Shown here: in pieces, positions 61,737 through 64,000 of the stretch
How the letters are laid out: each line of letters begins with the position of its first letter
Position numbering within the stretch: the first letter of the stretch is position 1
NCBI RefSeq assembly: GCF_014842025.1
Contig: NZ_JACYUY010000023.1
Coordinates: forward strand, 37,774-101,773
Source of the DNA: Massilia sp. CFBP 13721
Lineage (GTDB): Bacteria; Pseudomonadota; Gammaproteobacteria; Burkholderiales; Burkholderiaceae_D
Direction of reading: 5' to 3'
Length of the DNA stretch: 64,000 nucleotides
Program-made: the position numbers and the translations under genes
The notes under the pieces: generated by a model
Database searches by the model: none
Told to the model about the DNA's origin: nothing
What the model saw: only the letters and a program-made list of their open reading frames with translations

Positions 61737-62792
61737 TCAGGCCGTGACGACGACCCGCGGCGTACCGGCGGCCATGCGGCCGATGACTTTCGCCTCGCCG
61801 AAGCCTTCCCGCGCGAACAGGGCCAGCACGGTGTCGGCCACCGCAGGGTCGCACGAGACCAGCAGGCCGCCCGAGGTTTGCGGGTCGGTCAGCAGGGCTT
61901 GCTGGGCAGGGGTGATGGCGTCCGCCAGCGCGACGTCCTTGCCATAGGCATCCCAGTTGCGCCCGGACGCGCCGGTGAAATAGCCGTCTTGGGCCAGTTG
62001 CAGCACGCCCGGCAGCAGCGGAATGTCGGCCATGTCGAGTTCGGCCGTCAAGTGGGCGCCGCGCGCCAGTTCCAGCAGGTGGCCGAGCAGGCCGAAGCCG
62101 GTGACGTCGGTCAGCGCATGCACGCCGTCCATTGCCGCCAGCGCCTGGCCCGGCTTGTTGAGCTTGGTGGTATTGGCGATCATCGCCGCGTAGCCGTCCG
62201 CATCCAGCAAGTCTTTCTTCAGCGCGGCCGAGAGCACGCCCACGCCCAATGGTTTACCGAGGATGAGGAGGTCGCCGGCACGGGCGTCGGCATTGCGTTT
62301 CACGCGGTCCGGGTGCACCAGGCCCAGCACCACCAGGCCATAGATCGGCTCGACCGAGTCGATCGTATGGCCGCCGGCGATCGGGATGCCGGCTTCGGAG
62401 CACATCGACTCGCCGCCGCGGATGATCTCGCCGATGGTTTCCAGTGGCAGCTTATTGATCGGCATGCCGACCAGCGCCAGCGCCATGATCGGCGTGCCGC
62501 CCATCGCGTACACGTCGGAGATGGCGTTGGTCGCGGCGATGCGGCCGAAATCGAACGGATCGTCAACGATCGGCATGAAGAAATCGGTAGTGGCGATCAG
62601 GGCTTGCTCGTCGTTGAGCTTGTAGACGGCGGCGTCGTCGGCGGTCTCGATGCCGACTATCAGCTGGGGCGGCACCGGGAAGCCGCTCGACTTCTTGAGG
62701 ATTTCGGCCAGCACGCCGGGCGCGATCTTGCAGCCGCAGCCGCCGCCGTGCGAGAAGGAAGTCAGTTTGATGGTCTGCGCGGGCGCGTTCAT
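61737..62792 (-). CDS. selD: Selenide, water dikinase (SelD / SenC)
   Basis: 351 residues. N-terminal 'SHGGGCGCKIAPG' with catalytic C19 (equivalent of E. coli C17) and K22 (K20); Cys, not selenocysteine. Core motifs 'DDAAVYKL', 'ATTDFFMPIVDDPFDFGRIAATNAISDVYAMGG' and 'LTDVTGFGLLGHL' are complete. It makes selenophosphate from selenide and ATP. Begins 26 bases after the senB-family stop, so it acts as SenC in selenosugar synthesis; no selA, selB or selU visible in this window. ATG 62792 preferred over a TTG 12 bases upstream. Confidence 0.95.
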   Translation of the reverse strand: MNAPAQTIKLTSFSHGGGCGCKIAPGVLAEILKKSSGFPVPPQLIVGIETADDAAVYKLNDEQALIATTDFFMPIVDDPFDFGRIAATNAISDVYAMGGTPIMALALVGMPINKLPLETIGEIIRGGESMCSEAGIPIAGGHTIDSVEPIYGLVVLGLVHPDRVKRNADARAGDLLILGKPLGVGVLSAALKKDLLDADGYAAMIANTTKLNKPGQALAAMDGVHALTDVTGFGLLGHLLELARGAHLTAELDMADIPLLPGVLQLAQDGYFTGASGRNWDAYGKDVALADAITPAQQALLTDPQTSGGLLVSCDPAVADTVLALFAREGFGEAKVIGRMAAGTPRVVVTA

Positions 62793-62818
62793 GTTCGGTT
62801 CCAATCCATATTGAGTGT

Positions 62819-63802
62819 TCAGGCTGCCCGGCTCGGCGGGCGCAGCAGATTATCCACCAAGTCGGCCAGCGCCGCTTGTTCGGTGGCCGGGGCGAAGCGC
62901 GGCGCGCGCGCGGCGCACTGGCGCCGCAGCAGTGCGTCGAAGGCGGCGTCGCGCGCACAGCGCTCAATGAGTTGCGCCAGCGCGGCGGCGTCGCCCGGCG
63001 CGAAGTAGCCGGCATAGTCGTCCCCGAGCATGCCGACGTTGCCCTCGATGTGCGAAGCCAGCACCGGCACGCCGCTGGTCACGGCTTCGATGATGACGTT
63101 GGCGCCGCCTTCCATGTGCGAGGCAATGACCATCGCGCGGCAGCGTTTCAGGCGCTGGCGGGTGTGCGCGTGCGGAAGCGGGCCGAGCCAGCGGTAGCGC
63201 GGCGTGGCCGCCTCGGTGGCGCGTGCGGCCTCCAGCAGGGCAGGAGCGAGCGCGCCGCCGATGTGCAGCAGGCGTACGCGCGCATCCTGCACCAGTGCCG
63301 CCGCGCGCATGAAGGTCAGCGGATCCTTCTCGAGCCGGAGGTGGCCGATCATGCAGATGTCGACGTGGCGCGCGGCGGGACTGGGCTGTATGGGACGCAG
63401 CGCCGGCGAGGACTGGTAGATCACGTGGGTTTTCGCGCGCAGGTGCGGCGCCAGGCGCGCCGGCCCGGCGTCCTGCAGCACCACCAGGGCATCGGCGGCT
63501 TCGAGCGCGGCGCGCGCCTCCTGCGAGGTATCGATGTCGCGGTACAGGTCGGTGCCGGTCAGCACCAGCATGGTCGGGCGCTCGGGATGGGCGCTGCGGA
63601 AGGCGGCAAGCGCCTCGGCCGAACGGCGCGCGTGCAGGGCGATCAGCAGGTCGGGCGCCGGGTCGCCCGCGTTCCAGTTTGATGCCACATCGACCCGATG
63701 CCGGCCGCGCAGGAAGCGCGCCCAGCGGCTGGCGGTCTGCCAGTTGCCGTTGTTGTCGCGGGCGGCGGCGGGGCTGACGATGAGGATGCGCTTGCGGGCC
63801 AT
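62819..63802 (-). CDS. senB: SenB-type selenosugar synthase (TIGR04348-like glycosyltransferase)
   Basis: 327 residues, GT-B fold. 'ILIVSPAAARDNNGNWQTASRWARFL', 'LLIALHARRSAEALAAFRSAHPERPTMLVLTGTDLYRDI', 'VICMIGHLRLEKDPLTFMRAA' type motifs (ICMIGHLRLEKDP at ~170) and 'EGGANVIIEAVTSGVPVLASHIEGNVGMLGDDYAGYF' are the full pattern of the family long annotated TIGR04348 glycosyltransferase and later shown (SenB) to condense selenophosphate with UDP-sugar. First gene of the senB-selD operon. MARKRIL start at 63802. Confidence 0.88.
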   Translation of the reverse strand: MARKRILIVSPAAARDNNGNWQTASRWARFLRGRHRVDVASNWNAGDPAPDLLIALHARRSAEALAAFRSAHPERPTMLVLTGTDLYRDIDTSQEARAALEAADALVVLQDAGPARLAPHLRAKTHVIYQSSPALRPIQPSPAARHVDICMIGHLRLEKDPLTFMRAAALVQDARVRLLHIGGALAPALLEAARATEAATPRYRWLGPLPHAHTRQRLKRCRAMVIASHMEGGANVIIEAVTSGVPVLASHIEGNVGMLGDDYAGYFAPGDAAALAQLIERCARDAAFDALLRRQCAARAPRFAPATEQAALADLVDNLLRPPSRAA

Positions 63803-63833
63803 CGGACGATTCGGGAAGCTGGACGGGAGCGCG

Positions 63834-63839
63834 ATTATA
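63834..63839 (-). promoter_or_regulatory. -10 element of the senB-selD operon
   Basis: Perfect TATAAT on the minus strand, 32-37 bases before the senB start, giving a leader of about 25 bases. The -35 area (TGCCAA/CAATCG) is weak, which would fit a regulated promoter. Confidence 0.6.
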
Positions 63840-63879
63840 CGTCGGGTAGGTGGCACGATTGGCATGCGAGCGGCGATTA

Positions 63880-63943
63880 AACGCGTGGGCGGCGTACGCG
63901 GTGCGTCTATGCCGATTGTCGGGTGGAGCCGTCCACCCTAACG
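63880..63943. repeat. Long-form dispersed repeat upstream of senB
   Basis: AACGCGTGGGCGGCG at the left and GTCCACCCTAACG at the right with imperfect arms, a shorter relative of the 315-bp element. Past it (63944-64000) no gene is evident; a GAGGTGG near 63986 could precede a plus-strand start just beyond the window. Confidence 0.65.
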
Positions 63944-64000
63944 GTCATTGCGAGCGGCGCCACCCCGGAGCATGAAAGAGAATAGAGGTGGAAGGCAACG

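Overview
The window reads as a chromosomal segment of a high-G+C betaproteobacterium, most likely Oxalobacteraceae (Massilia/Telluria/Pseudoduganella-like). This is a judgement from protein resemblance (HemY, PPase, LivHMGFK, RarA, SerS, FtsK), base composition and a secreted protein resembling the family I remember as post-PEP-CTERM-1; no database search was possible. I see no phage, integrase, transposase, rRNA or CRISPR array.

Layout. 0-3.4 kb: end of hemY, ppa, and a secreted metalloprotease operon. 3.7-9.5 kb: a branched-chain amino-acid/amide ABC operon (livK-G-F-H-M order on the minus strand) preceded by an alpha/beta hydrolase. 9.6-13.1 kb: a TonB-dependent receptor divergent from a LysR regulator. 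13.3-16.9 kb: DUF482-type acetyltransferase, nadE and a PII gene. 17.1-23.4 kb: a signalling stretch with a two-domain KaiC-like ATPase coupled to a hybrid histidine kinase, a TRIC-family membrane protein and a bacteriophytochrome kinase. 23.6-33.6 kb: housekeeping (Smr, trxB, ftsK, lolA, rarA, serS, two identical tRNA-Ser(CGA) genes, yjjG-like) interrupted by a lower-G+C papain-like peptidase gene. 33.7-45.1 kb: methyltransferase, ypfJ-like, M4, M23 and YkuD envelope/secreted enzymes, a Zn alcohol dehydrogenase operon, a ferredoxin and a run of very small proteins. 45.2-52.5 kb: two c-di-GMP-type proteins, a spermidine-synthase-like protein, a Ppx/GppA-like protein, a histone-H1-like protein and a small HTH protein.

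52.7-63.8 kb is the most interesting part. A PhnD/PhnC/PhnE/PhnE-type ABC importer plus an extra LolD-like ATPase is divergent from egtD and an egtB/senA-family gene. A few genes on, in the opposite orientation, lie selD (senC-like) and a glycosyltransferase that I recognise as the SenB selenosugar synthase family. Together these supply hercynine, selenophosphate and a selenosugar, next to a transporter resembling those linked to selenium oxyanion uptake. I read the region as a split ergothioneine/selenoneine locus with its own transporter.

Intergenic regions carry a dispersed hairpin repeat family (core CGTAGGGTGGGC...GCCCACGCG) at about a dozen loci. It includes paired inverted copies, copies with compensatory stem changes, and one 315-bp MITE-like element with 19-bp perfect terminal inverted repeats.
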